From Streptomyces drozdowiczii (GTDB lineage Bacteria > Actinomycetota > Actinomycetes > Streptomycetales > Streptomycetaceae): DNA of 64,000 nt. Positions 51,818-61,233 of this stretch are shown in pieces (positions within the stretch are counted from its first letter, which is position 1; each line of letters opens with the position of its first letter). A program made the position numbers and the translations under genes. The DNA is taken from assembly GCF_026167665.1 (NCBI RefSeq), contig NZ_CP098740.1:5766001-5830000 (forward strand). The letters are read 5' to 3'. The notes beneath the pieces are model-generated. The model saw only the letters and a program-made list of their open reading frames with translations. It made no database searches and had not been told where the DNA came from.

Positions 51818-52890
51818 ATGAACTGGGACGACACCGGAGCCGGCACGGACGACCGGCTGGACGAACGGCTGGTCGACGCCGGCGCGGACGGCGACGACAC
51901 CGCCGTCGAGGCGGCGCTGCGCCCCAAGGACCTGGACGAGTTCGTCGGCCAGGAGAAGGTCCGCGAACAGCTCGACCTGGTCCTCAAGGCCGCCCGCGCC
52001 CGCGGCGCCACCGCCGACCACGTCCTGCTCTCCGGCGCGCCGGGCCTCGGCAAGACCACCCTTTCGATGATCATCGCGGCGGAGATGAACGCCCCGATCC
52101 GGATCACCTCCGGCCCCGCCATCCAGCACGCCGGCGACCTCGCGGCGATCCTCTCCTCGCTCCAGGAGGGCGAGGTGCTGTTCCTGGACGAGATCCACCG
52201 CATGTCCCGGCCCGCCGAGGAGATGCTGTACATGGCCATGGAGGACTTCCGGGTCGACGTCATCGTCGGCAAGGGCCCCGGCGCCACCGCGATCCCGCTG
52301 GAACTGCCCCCTTCACGCTGGTCGGCGCCACCACCCGGGCCGGGCTGCTGCCGCCCCCGCTGCGCGACCGCTTCGGCTTCACCGGGCACATGGAGTTCTA
52401 CGCCCCCGCCGAACTGGAGCGGGTGATCCACCGCTCCGCCCGCCTGCTCGACGTCGAGCTGGACGCCGAGGGCGCCGCCGAGATCGCCGGACGCTCCCGG
52501 GGCACGCCCCGCATCGCCAACCGGCTGCTGCGCCGCGTACGGGACTACGCCCAGGTCAAGGCCGACGGCCGGATCGACCGGGAGATCGCGTCGGCGGCCC
52601 TCGGGGTGTACGAGGTGGACGCCCGGGGGCTGGACCGGCTGGACCGGGCGGTGCTCGGGGCGCTGCTCAAGCTGTTCGGCGGCGGTCCGGTGGGCCTGTC
52701 CACGCTCGCGGTCGCCGTGGGGGAGGAGCGCGAGACCGTCGAGGAGGTCGCCGAGCCCTTCCTCGTACGGGAAGGACTGCTGGCCAGGACGCCGCGCGGA
52801 CGGGTCGCCACCCCGGCCGCCTGGGCCCACCTGGGACTGGTCCCGCCGCAGCACGGCGTAACGGGACAACAGGGCCTGTTCGGGGCGTGA
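51818..52890 (+). CDS. ruvB: Holliday junction helicase RuvB; frameshifted as sequenced
   Basis: An AAA+ ATPase that drives branch migration with RuvA. Repair gives 357 residues, the normal length. Walker A is [11 protein letters not shown] and Walker B is LFLDEIHRM. The winged-helix C-terminal domain includes [16 protein letters not shown]. The frame breaks at the C5 run 52307-52311 just after IPLELPP; with one added C the sequence reads on to [20 protein letters not shown], the sensor region. Every downstream block is intact, so error in the sequence is likelier than decay. ATG 51818 follows a weak GGACGAG. Confidence 0.9.
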
Positions 52891-52937
52891 TGCGTCACAG
52901 GTTGACCGGAAGCGGAACCACGGTGCCATGCTGGGCG

Positions 52938-52967
52938 TTGTTCCATCGATGCGGACTCGCTTAGACT
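52938..52967 (+). promoter_or_regulatory. Promoter for yajC-secDF
   Basis: TTGTTC (52938-52943), an 18-nt spacer and TAGACT (52962-52967) match the vegetative sigma consensus; the transcript would have an 80-nt leader before yajC. Confidence 0.5.
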
Positions 52968-53055
52968 CCGCCGATGCCGCCCGTAACGGGTCGGTGTACC
53001 CACCCCCGTAGACCAGGCCGTTCTCCAGTGCGGTCGTGCGAAGGAAATTCGTCCC

Positions 53056-53517
53056 GTGAATCCCGTGACTCTCCTCCCCTTCATCGTGCTCATCGGGGCC
53101 ATGTTCCTGATGACGCGGTCCGCCAAGAAGAAGCAGGCGGCGGCTGCGGCCATGCGCAATGAAATGCAGCCCGGCACCGGCGTCCGCACGATCGGGGGCA
53201 TGTACGCCACCGTCAAGGAGCTTCACGACGACACGGTCCTCCTCGAGGTCGCCCCCGGCGTCCACGCCGTGTACGCGAAGAACGCGATCGGCGCCGTCCT
53301 GGACGACGCGGAGTACAACCGCATCGTCCACGGCGACGACCCCGAGCTCGACGTCGACGGCGCGGTCGTGCCCGACGACGCCTCCTCGCTCACCGAGGCC
53401 GACCACGCGAAGACCGACCTGGTCAAGAAGACCGACTCGGACGCCGACGCCGAAGCCGAGGCCGCGGACGACAAGAAGTCCGAGGGCAAGGCCGACGGCG
53501 AGGCCGACGCGAAGTAA
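53056..53517 (+). CDS. yajC: Preprotein translocase subunit YajC
   Basis: A 153-residue accessory subunit of the SecDF complex. The single N-terminal membrane helix (PVTLLPFIVLIGAMFLMT) is followed by the conserved KKKQAAAAAMRNEMQPGTGVR and a beta domain (VRTIGGMYATVKELHDDTV). The last 45 residues are an unusual acidic Asp/Ala/Lys-rich tail. The GTG has AAGGAA about 9 nt upstream. A hairpin and 147 nt separate it from secD. Confidence 0.93.
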   Translation: MNPVTLLPFIVLIGAMFLMTRSAKKKQAAAAAMRNEMQPGTGVRTIGGMYATVKELHDDTVLLEVAPGVHAVYAKNAIGAVLDDAEYNRIVHGDDPELDVDGAVVPDDASSLTEADHAKTDLVKKTDSDADAEAEAADDKKSEGKADGEADAK

Positions 53518-53528
53518 CACACCGCGAC

Positions 53529-53567
53529 CCGGGGATGCCGTGAGCCCACAGGCGTCCGGCACCCCGG
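53529..53567 (+). terminator. Hairpin after yajC
   Basis: CCGGGGATGCCG (53529-53540) pairs with CGGCACCCCGG (53557-53567) with a single bulged A, loop 16 nt. It may reduce read-through into secD. Confidence 0.5.
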
Positions 53568-53664
53568 TCCGTGCGTGCCTTCGCGGGGGCGGGTCCCCAC
53601 TAAACTTCGTGGCCGCTTGGGCGCATACCCGGCGCGGGGCGGTTGGACAGGGAGAAACGACAAG

Positions 53665-55407
53665 GTGGCAGCACCGAAGAAGGGCCGAGGCGCGGCCGGC
53701 GGTCAGGGGAACCCAGGGCGTTCCCTGGCGCTGATCCTGATCGCCATGATCGCCCTCACGGGCGGGATGTTCCTGGCCCACCAGCCGACGCCGCGACTCG
53801 GCATCGACCTGGCGGGCGGCACCTCCATCACGCTGGAGGCCAAGGCCGAGCCCGGCCAGGAAAAGGCCATCAACAAGACCAACATGGACACCGCGGTCGA
53901 CATCATGAACCGCCGTGTCAACGGTCTTGGTGTCAGCGAGGCCGAGGTCCAGACCCAGGGCAATCGCAACATCATCGTCAACATCCCCAAGGGCACGAAC
54001 TCCGCCGAGGCCAGGGAGCAGGTCGGCACCACCGCCAAGCTGTACTTCCGGCCGGTGCTGACCGTCGCCCAGGGCGCGCCCACCCCGGAGCCCAGCGCCT
54101 CGCCCTCCGGCAAGGCCAGCGGCTCGCCCTCGCCGAAGGCGTCCGCCTCCGAGAAGGCGACGGACGGCGACAAGGCCGGCAGCCCGTCCCCGTCCGCCAC
54201 CACCCAGGGCCGCGCGGTCACCGGCGCCCTGAAGGCCGACTCCTCGCCGTCGCCGAAGGCCAGCGCCACGCCGAAGGCCAGTGAGTCCGCGTCCGCCGAG
54301 GACCAGGCCGCCGCCGCCAAGCTCCAGAAGCAGTTCGAGTCGCTCGACTGCTCCAGCAAGGCGTCCCGCTCCAAGGCCGCCCAGGGCAGCAAGGCCGGCG
54401 ACACGGTCGTGGCGTGCAGCCAGGAAGGCGACGCCAAGTACGTCCTCGGCCCGGCCGAGGTGTCCGGCACCGAGGTCAAGACCGCCAAGGCCGCCTTCGA
54501 CCAGCAGCGCGGCATGTGGATCGTCCAGATGGAGTTCTCCGGCAAGGGCTCCAAGCAGTTCCAGGCGATCACCAAGAAGCTCTCCACGCAGCAGGAGCCG
54601 CAGAACCAGTTCGCCATCGCGCTGGACGGCGAGGTCGTCTCCGCCCCCCGCGTCAGCGAGCAGCTGAGCGGCAGCGCCGAGATCTCCGGCAGCTTCAACC
54701 AGCAGAGCGCCGAGGCCCTGGCCAACCAGCTCTCCTACGGTGCGCTCCCGCTCTCCTTCAAGGAGCAGAGCGTCACCACCGTCACCGCCGCGCTCGGCGG
54801 CGAGCAGCTGAAGGCCGGGCTCATCGCCGGCGCCATCGGCCTCGCCCTCGTGGTCGTCTACCTGGTGGCCTACTACCGCGGTCTGGCGTTCATCGCCCTG
54901 CTGAGCCTCCTGGTCTCCGGCATCCTCAGCTACACGATCATGTCGCTGCTCGGCCCGGCCATCGGCTTCGCGCTGAACCTGCCGGCCGTCTGCGGTGCCA
55001 TCGTGGCCATCGGTATCACCGCCGACTCCTTCATCGTGTACTTCGAACGCGTACGGGACGAGATCCGCGAGGGCCGTACGCTGCGTCCCGCCGTGGAACG
55101 CGGCTGGCCGCGCGCCCGGCGCACCATCCTGGTCTCCGACTTCGTGTCGTTCCTCGCCGCCGCCGTCCTCTTCGTGGTGACCGTCGGCAAGGTCCAGGGC
55201 TTCGCGTTCACGCTGGGTCTCACCACCCTGCTCGACGTCGTCGTGGTGTTCTTCTTCACCAAGCCGCTCATGACGATCATGGCGCGCAAGAAGTTCTTCG
55301 CCGGCGGCCACCCGTGGTCCGGTCTGGACCCGAAGCGCCTCGGTGCCAAGCCGCCGCTGCGCCGCTCCCGTCGTGTCAACGCCCCCACCGAACCGAAGGA
55401 GGCGTGA
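53665..55407 (+). CDS. secD: Protein translocase subunit SecD
   Basis: A 580-residue inner membrane protein that uses proton flow to help pull proteins out of SecYEG. The first helix (SLALILIAMIALTGGMFLA) is followed by RLGIDLAGGTSITLEAK, the periplasmic P1 domain, and a final bundle of about five helices with GIAITADSFIVYFERVRDE (conserved Asp and Arg). Between residues about 130 and 230 an insert rich in Ser, Pro, Ala and Lys (SPSPKASASEKATDG) lies in the external domain. The GTG start has GGGAG 12 nt upstream. The ATG of secF is 2 nt after its stop. Confidence 0.95.
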   Translation: MAAPKKGRGAAGGQGNPGRSLALILIAMIALTGGMFLAHQPTPRLGIDLAGGTSITLEAKAEPGQEKAINKTNMDTAVDIMNRRVNGLGVSEAEVQTQGNRNIIVNIPKGTNSAEAREQVGTTAKLYFRPVLTVAQGAPTPEPSASPSGKASGSPSPKASASEKATDGDKAGSPSPSATTQGRAVTGALKADSSPSPKASATPKASESASAEDQAAAAKLQKQFESLDCSSKASRSKAAQGSKAGDTVVACSQEGDAKYVLGPAEVSGTEVKTAKAAFDQQRGMWIVQMEFSGKGSKQFQAITKKLSTQQEPQNQFAIALDGEVVSAPRVSEQLSGSAEISGSFNQQSAEALANQLSYGALPLSFKEQSVTTVTAALGGEQLKAGLIAGAIGLALVVVYLVAYYRGLAFIALLSLLVSGILSYTIMSLLGPAIGFALNLPAVCGAIVAIGITADSFIVYFERVRDEIREGRTLRPAVERGWPRARRTILVSDFVSFLAAAVLFVVTVGKVQGFAFTLGLTTLLDVVVVFFFTKPLMTIMARKKFFAGGHPWSGLDPKRLGAKPPLRRSRRVNAPTEPKEA

Positions 55408-55408
55408 G

Positions 55409-56503
55409 ATGTCGCGACTCGGGAATCTCGGCGCCCGTCTCTACCGAGGCGAGGTCGGCTACGACTTCATCGGCAAGCGCAAGATCTGGTACGGCGTCTC
55501 CGTCCTGATCACCATCACGGCCATCCTCGGCCTGGTGGTCAGCGGCCTGAACATGGGCATCGAGTTCAAGGGCGGTGCCGTCTTCACCACCCCGAAGACG
55601 AGCGTGTCCGTCTCCGAGGCGGAGGACTTCGCCTCGGACGCCTCCGGCCACCAGGCCATCGTCCAGAAGCTCGGCAACGGCGGTCTGCGCATCCAGATCA
55701 CCGAGGTCGACACCCAGAAGTCCGACGAGATCCAGGACAAGCTCGCCAAGGACCTCGACGTCCCGCGCGAGAAGATCGCGGCCGACCTCGTCGGTCCCAG
55801 CTGGGGCGAGCAGATCGCCAACAAGGCGTGGACCGGCCTCGGCGTCTTCATGATCCTGGTCGTGATCTACCTGGCCATCGCCTTCGAGTGGCGGATGGCG
55901 GTCGCGGCCCTCGTCGCGCTGGTCCACGACATCACCATCACGGTGGGTGTCTACGCCCTGGTCGGCTTCGAGGTCACCCCGGGCACCGTGATCGGTCTGC
56001 TGACCATCCTCGGTTACTCCCTCTACGACACGGTCGTCGTCTTCGACAGCCTCAAGGAGGGCACGAAGGGGATCACCAAGCAGACCCGGTGGACGTACAG
56101 CGACGTCGCCAACCGCTCCATCAACAGCACGCTGGTCCGCTCGATCAACACCACCGTCGTCGCGCTGCTGCCGGTCGCCGGTCTGCTGTTCATCGGCGGC
56201 GGCGTCCTCGGCGCCGGCATGCTGAACGACATCTCGCTCGCCCTCTTCGTCGGCCTCGCGGCCGGTGCGTACTCCTCGATCTTCATCGCCACCCCGCTGG
56301 TCGCCGACCTCAAGGAACGCGAGCCGCAGATGAAGGCCCTGAAGAAGCGGGTCCTCGCCAAGCGCGCGGCCGCCGCCGCAAAGGGCGACACCGAGGAGGA
56401 CGACCGAGGCGAGGGCGACCACGAGGACGCCGCCCCCGCCGGTGCGGTCGTCGGTCAGCGTCGCGAGCCGAGGGGCCACGGCCGGACCCCGGGGAAGCGC
56501 TGA
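55409..56503 (+). CDS. secF: Protein translocase subunit SecF
   Basis: A 364-residue partner of SecD with six helices. Conserved GIEFKGGAVFTT after helix 1 and VHDITITVGVYALVGFEVTP and GYSLYDTVVVFDSLKEG in the membrane core are visible. The C-terminal 50 residues are a charged disordered tail. GAAGGAGG overlapping the end of secD serves as ribosome binding site. Its stop overlaps the apt start by 1 nt. Confidence 0.95.
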   Translation: MSRLGNLGARLYRGEVGYDFIGKRKIWYGVSVLITITAILGLVVSGLNMGIEFKGGAVFTTPKTSVSVSEAEDFASDASGHQAIVQKLGNGGLRIQITEVDTQKSDEIQDKLAKDLDVPREKIAADLVGPSWGEQIANKAWTGLGVFMILVVIYLAIAFEWRMAVAALVALVHDITITVGVYALVGFEVTPGTVIGLLTILGYSLYDTVVVFDSLKEGTKGITKQTRWTYSDVANRSINSTLVRSINTTVVALLPVAGLLFIGGGVLGAGMLNDISLALFVGLAAGAYSSIFIATPLVADLKEREPQMKALKKRVLAKRAAAAAKGDTEEDDRGEGDHEDAAPAGAVVGQRREPRGHGRTPGKR

Positions 56504-57054
56504 TGACCAGCACCACCGACAGCACCAGGGAGCTCCTGCTCAGCCGCATCCGTGACGTGGCGGACTACCCGAAGCCGGGCGTGATGTTCAAGGACATCAC
56601 CCCGCTGCTCGCGGACCCGGTCGCCTTCACGGCCCTCACCGACGCCCTCGCGGAGCTGTGCCTGCGGCACGGCGCCACGAAGATCGTCGGCCTGGAGGCC
56701 CGCGGCTTCATCCTGGCCGCGCCCGTCGCGGTCCGGGCCGGCCTCGGCTTCGTACCGGTCCGCAAGGCCGGGAAGCTGCCGGGTGCCACGCTCAGCCAGG
56801 CGTACGAGCTGGAGTACGGCACCGCCGAGATCGAGATCCACGCGGAGGACCTGTCCGCCGACGACCGGATCATGGTCATCGACGACGTGCTCGCCACCGG
56901 CGGCACCGCCGACGCCTCCCTGGAGCTCATCCGCCGGGCCGGTGCCCAGGTCGCCGGGGTCGCCGTCCTCATGGAGCTGGGCTTCCTGGCCGGCCGGGCC
57001 CGCCTGGCCGACAGCCTGCGCGGGGCCCCGCTGGAGGCCCTGATCACGGTCTGA
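56503..57054 (+). CDS. apt: Adenine phosphoribosyltransferase
   Basis: A 183-residue purine salvage enzyme that joins adenine to PRPP to give AMP. The PRPP-binding motif is [17 protein letters not shown] (about residues 124-140), preceded by the family stretch [15 protein letters not shown] and [14 protein letters not shown]. It overlaps secF by 1 nt. A perfect-stem terminator follows, then relA; the two are neighbours in many Actinobacteria and share purine/ppGpp metabolism. Confidence 0.96.
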   Translation: MTSTTDSTRELLLSRIRDVADYPKPGVMFKDITPLLADPVAFTALTDALAELCLRHGATKIVGLEARGFILAAPVAVRAGLGFVPVRKAGKLPGATLSQAYELEYGTAEIEIHAEDLSADDRIMVIDDVLATGGTADASLELIRRAGAQVAGVAVLMELGFLAGRARLADSLRGAPLEALITV

Positions 57055-57069
57055 GGACCGGCCGCACCG

Positions 57070-57111
57070 ACGCCGACGGGCACCCGGGAACAACCGGGTG
57101 CCCGTCGGCGT
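57070..57111 (+). terminator. Terminator after apt
   Basis: A perfect 18-bp stem ACGCCGACGGGCACCCGG with its complement (57070-57087 and 57094-57111), 6-nt loop. Confidence 0.85.
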
Positions 57112-57204
57112 TGTCAGGGCTCTCACGGTCCCCGGGGGAGGACCGGCCGCCGGGTCGTTACGATGGCCCTTCCGGGTGTGTCCGGATCCGCACGAGGAGC
57201 GCTC

Positions 57205-59762
57205 TTGCCAGACGAGGCCCAGCCAGTCGCCGCCCCGCAGCCCGACAAGCCCGAGGCGGGCTCCGCCGCGCCCGCGAAGCAGCAGGCCGCGGAGAAGCCG
57301 AAGCCTCCGGCGCCCCAGCCCGGCACGGGCCCGGCGTCCGCCGAGGCCAACGGCCCCGCGCCCGCTTCGCCCGCCCAGCCGGCCGCGCCCGCCCCGACCG
57401 CGCCCAAGCCCCCGCGAAGCCCGCCACCGGCTCCGCCTCGCCCACCGGCCCGGCGTCCCGCTCCGGCGGCTCCTCCAACCGCGTCCGGGCCCGCCTCGCC
57501 CGTCTCGGCGTCCAGCGCTCCAGCCCGTACAACCCGGTCCTCGAACCGCTGCTGCGGATCGTCCGCGGCAACGACGCCAAGACCGAGACCTCCACGCTGC
57601 GCCAGATCGAGCGGGCCTACCAGGTCGCCGAGCGCTGGCACCGCGGCCAGAAGCGCAAGAGCGGCGACCCGTACATCACACACCCGCTCGCCGTGACGAC
57701 GATCCTCGCCGAGCTGGGCATGGATCCGGCCACCCTGATGGCCGGGCTGCTGCACGACACGGTCGAGGACACCGAGTACGGCCTGGACACCCTGCGCCGC
57801 GACTTCGGCGACCAGGTCGCCCTGCTGGTCGACGGCGTCACCAAGCTGGACAAGGTCAAGTTCGGCGAGGCCGCCCAGGCCGAGACCGTGCGCAAGATGG
57901 TCGTCGCCATGGCCAAGGACCCGCGCGTCCTGGTCATCAAGCTCGCCGACCGGCTGCACAACATGCGCACCATGCGGTACCTCAAGCGGGAGAAGCAGGA
58001 GAAGAAGGCCCGCGAGACGCTGGAGATCTACGCCCCGCTCGCCCACCGCCTGGGCATGAACACCATCAAGTGGGAGCTGGAGGACCTCGCCTTCGCGATC
58101 CTCTACCCCAAGATGTACGACGAGATCGTGCGGCTGGTCGCCGAGCGCGCGCCCAAGCGCGACGAATACCTCGCCATCGTCACCGACGAGGTCCAGGCCG
58201 ACCTGCGCGCCGCCCGCATCAAGGCCACCGTCACCGGACGGCCCAAGCACTACTACAGCGTCTACCAGAAGATGATCGTGCGGGGCCGCGACTTCGCCGA
58301 GATCTACGACCTGGTGGGCATCCGCGTCCTCGTGGACACCGTCCGCGACTGCTACGCGGCGCTCGGCACCGTGCACGCGCGATGGAACCCGGTCCCCGGC
58401 CGGTTCAAGGACTACATCGCGATGCCCAAGTTCAACATGTACCAGTCGCTGCACACCACGGTGATCGGCCCCAGCGGCAAGCCCGTCGAGCTCCAGATCC
58501 GTACGTTCGACATGCACCGCCGCGCCGAATACGGCATCGCCGCCCACTGGAAGTACAAGCAGGAGGCCGTGGCGGGTGCCTCCAAGGTCCGCACCGACGT
58601 CCCCAAGAACACCGGGCGCGGCCAGGACACCGTCAACGACATGGCGTGGCTGCGCCAGCTCCTGGACTGGCAGAAGGAGACCGAGGACCCCAGCGAGTTC
58701 CTGGAGTCCCTGCGCTTCGACCTCTCGCGCAACGAGGTCTTCGTCTTCACGCCCAAGGGCGACGTCATAGCGCTCCCGGCCGGGGCCACCCCCGTCGACT
58801 TCGCGTACGCCGTCCACACCGAGGTCGGCCACCGCACGATAGGAGCACGGGTCAACGGCCGCCTCGTGCCGCTGGAGTCCACGCTCGACAACGGCGACCT
58901 GGTCGAGGTCTTCACCTCGAAGGCGGCCGGCGCCGGGCCCTCCCGCGACTGGCTCGGCTTCGTCAAGTCGCCCCGGGCCCGCAACAAGATCCGCGCCTGG
59001 TTCTCCAAGGAGCGCCGCGACGAGGCGATCGAGCAGGGCAAGGACGCCATCGCGCGGGCCATGCGCAAGCAGAACCTGCCGATCCAGCGCATCCTGACCG
59101 GCGACTCGCTGGTCACCCTGGCGCACGAGATGCGCTACCCCGACATCTCGTCCCTGTACGCCGCGATCGGCGAGGGCCACGTCGCCGCCGCCGGGGTCGT
59201 GCAGAAGCTGGTCCAGGCCCTCGGCGGCGAGGACGCGGCCAACGAGGACCTGGAGGAGAGCACCCCGCCCTCCCGCAGCCGCACCAAGCGCCGCTCCAAC
59301 GCCGACCCCGGGGTCGTCGTCAAGGGCGTCGAGGACGTCTGGGTCAAGCTCGCCCGCTGTTGCACGCCCGTGCCCGGCGACCCCATCATCGGCTTCGTCA
59401 CCCGGGGCAGCGGCGTCTCCGTGCACCGCGCGGACTGCGTGAACGTCGACTCGCTCTCCCAGCAGCCGGAACGGATCCTGGACGTCGAGTGGGCGCCCAC
59501 CCAGTCCTCGGTCTTCCTGGTCGCCATCCAGGTCGAGGCGCTGGACCGCTCCCGGCTCCTGTCGGACGTCACCCGGGTCCTCTCGGACCAGCACGTCAAC
59601 ATCCTGTCCGCGGCCGTGCAGACCTCCCGCGACCGGGTGGCCACCTCGCGCTTCACGTTCGAGATGGGCGACCCGAAGCACCTCGGCCACGTCCTGAAGG
59701 CGGTACGGGGCGTGGAGGGCGTCTACGACGTCTACCGGGTCACCTCGGCCCGCCGGCCGTAG
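57205..59762 (+). CDS. relA: Bifunctional (p)ppGpp synthetase/hydrolase RelA; frameshifted as sequenced
   Basis: A Rel protein of about 852 residues after repair. An N-terminal disordered Ala/Pro/Lys region of about 95 residues leads to the HD hydrolase domain ([23 protein letters not shown]), the synthetase domain ([13 protein letters not shown]), TGS ([19 protein letters not shown]) and a C-terminal ACT domain. The TTG start is chosen because GAGGAG lies 6 nt upstream and PDEAQPV follows, as in S. coelicolor. The frame breaks at the C5 run 57409-57413 in the disordered part; adding one C restores it. All catalytic domains are intact. Confidence 0.92.
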
Positions 59763-59770
59763 CCACGCGG

Positions 59771-59815
59771 ACGAAGAGGGGCCCTTCCGCCTGGTGCGGA
59801 AGGGCCCCTCTTCGT
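59771..59815. terminator. Terminator between relA and the DUF349 gene
   Basis: A perfect 20-bp stem (59771-59790 with 59796-59815), 5-nt loop, between convergent genes. Confidence 0.88.
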
Positions 59816-59831
59816 CTGGCACGGGACCGGA

Positions 59832-61061
59832 TCAGCCGCCGAACTCCTCCAGGCCCTTGAGCGCCTGGTCGAGCAGGGCCTGCCGGCCCTCCAGCTCACG
59901 GGCCAGCTTGTCCGCGCGGGCGTTGTTGCCCGAGGCGCGGGCCGCGTCGATCTGGCCGCGCAGCTTGTCCACGGCAGCCTGGAGCTGACCGGTCAGACCC
60001 GCGGCGCGGGCCCGCGCCTCCGGGTTCGTCCGGCGCCACTCGGCCTCCTCGGCCTCCTGGAGCGCCCGCTCCACCGCCTGCATCCGTCCCTCGACCTTCG
60101 GACGGGCGTCACGCGGTACGTGGCCGACGGCCTCCCAGCGCTCGTTGATGCCCCGGAACGCGGCCCTGGCCGCCTTCAGGTCCGTCACCGGCACCAGCTT
60201 CTCGGCCTCGTCGGCGAGCTCCTCCTTCAGCTTGAGGTTCTCGCCCTGCTCCGCGTCGCGCTCCGCGAAGACCTCGCCGCGGGCGGCGAAGAAGACGTCC
60301 TGGGCACCGCGGAAACGGTTCCACAGCTCGTCCTCGGCCTCGCGCTGGGCGCGGCCCGCCGCCTTCCACTGGGTCATCAGGTCGCGGTAGCGGGCGGCCG
60401 TCGTCCCCCAGTCCGTGGACCCGGAGAGCGCCTCGGCCTCCACGACCAGCTTCTCCTTGACCTTGCGGGCCTCCTCGCGCTGGGCGTCCAGCGAGGCGAA
60501 GTGGGCCTTGCGGCGCTTGGAGAACGCCGAGCGGGCGTGCGAGAAGCGGTGCCACAGCTCGTCGTCGGACTTGCGGTCGAGCCTGGGCAGGCCCTTCCAG
60601 GTGTCCACCAGGGCGCGCAGCCGCTCGCCCGCGGAGCGCCACTGCTCGCTCTGCGCCAGCTCCTCGGCCTCGGCGACCAGGGCCTCCTTGGCGTGCTTCG
60701 CCTCGTCGGCCTGCTTCGCCTTCTGGGCCTTGCGCTCCTCGCGCCGCGACTCGACCGTCGCGACGAGCGCGTCCAGCCGCTTGCGCAGCGCGTCCAGGTC
60801 GCCGACGGCGTGGTGCTCGTCGACCTGGGTGCGCAGGTGCTCGATGGCGGTCGTCGCGTCCTTAGCGGACAGATCGGTGGTCTTCACCCGCCGTTCGAGG
60901 AGGCCGATCTCGACCACAATGCCCTCGTACTTGCGCTCGAAGTAGGCCAGCGCCTCCGCCGGCGAACCGGCCTGCCACGATCCGACGACCTGCTCGCCGT
61001 CGGCTGTACGCACGTACACGGTGCCCGTCTCATCGACACGGCCCCACGGGTCGCTGCTCAC
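59832..61061 (-). CDS. DUF349 domain protein
   Basis: A 409-residue, highly charged, helical protein made of repeated DUF349 units. Repeated Trp-containing blocks such as WRSAGERLRALVDTWKGLPR, DELWHRFSHARSAF and DELWNRFRGAQDVFF recur about every 75 residues. The C-terminal 60 residues form a long coiled coil. The start is the GTG of SSDPWGRVDETG, with GGAGGAGG about 5 nt upstream. Function is unknown; it is often next to relA in Actinobacteria. Confidence 0.9.
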   Translation of the reverse strand: MSSDPWGRVDETGTVYVRTADGEQVVGSWQAGSPAEALAYFERKYEGIVVEIGLLERRVKTTDLSAKDATTAIEHLRTQVDEHHAVGDLDALRKRLDALVATVESRREERKAQKAKQADEAKHAKEALVAEAEELAQSEQWRSAGERLRALVDTWKGLPRLDRKSDDELWHRFSHARSAFSKRRKAHFASLDAQREEARKVKEKLVVEAEALSGSTDWGTTAARYRDLMTQWKAAGRAQREAEDELWNRFRGAQDVFFAARGEVFAERDAEQGENLKLKEELADEAEKLVPVTDLKAARAAFRGINERWEAVGHVPRDARPKVEGRMQAVERALQEAEEAEWRRTNPEARARAAGLTGQLQAAVDKLRGQIDAARASGNNARADKLARELEGRQALLDQALKGLEEFGG

Positions 61062-61233
61062 AGCGCCTCCTCCACCTGATGCCCGTGAGGGGTCACCCCC
61101 CTGGCATCGTCCACAGTTTCCTGGGGCGGGCACCGCCCGCCCTGCACGACGCCAATCTAGGCGACGGGCCGCCCGGCTGTCCGCACTCCGCACGGCCGGA
61201 TTTATTCGCCGCCCGGCGGGCCCGCCCCCGGGA

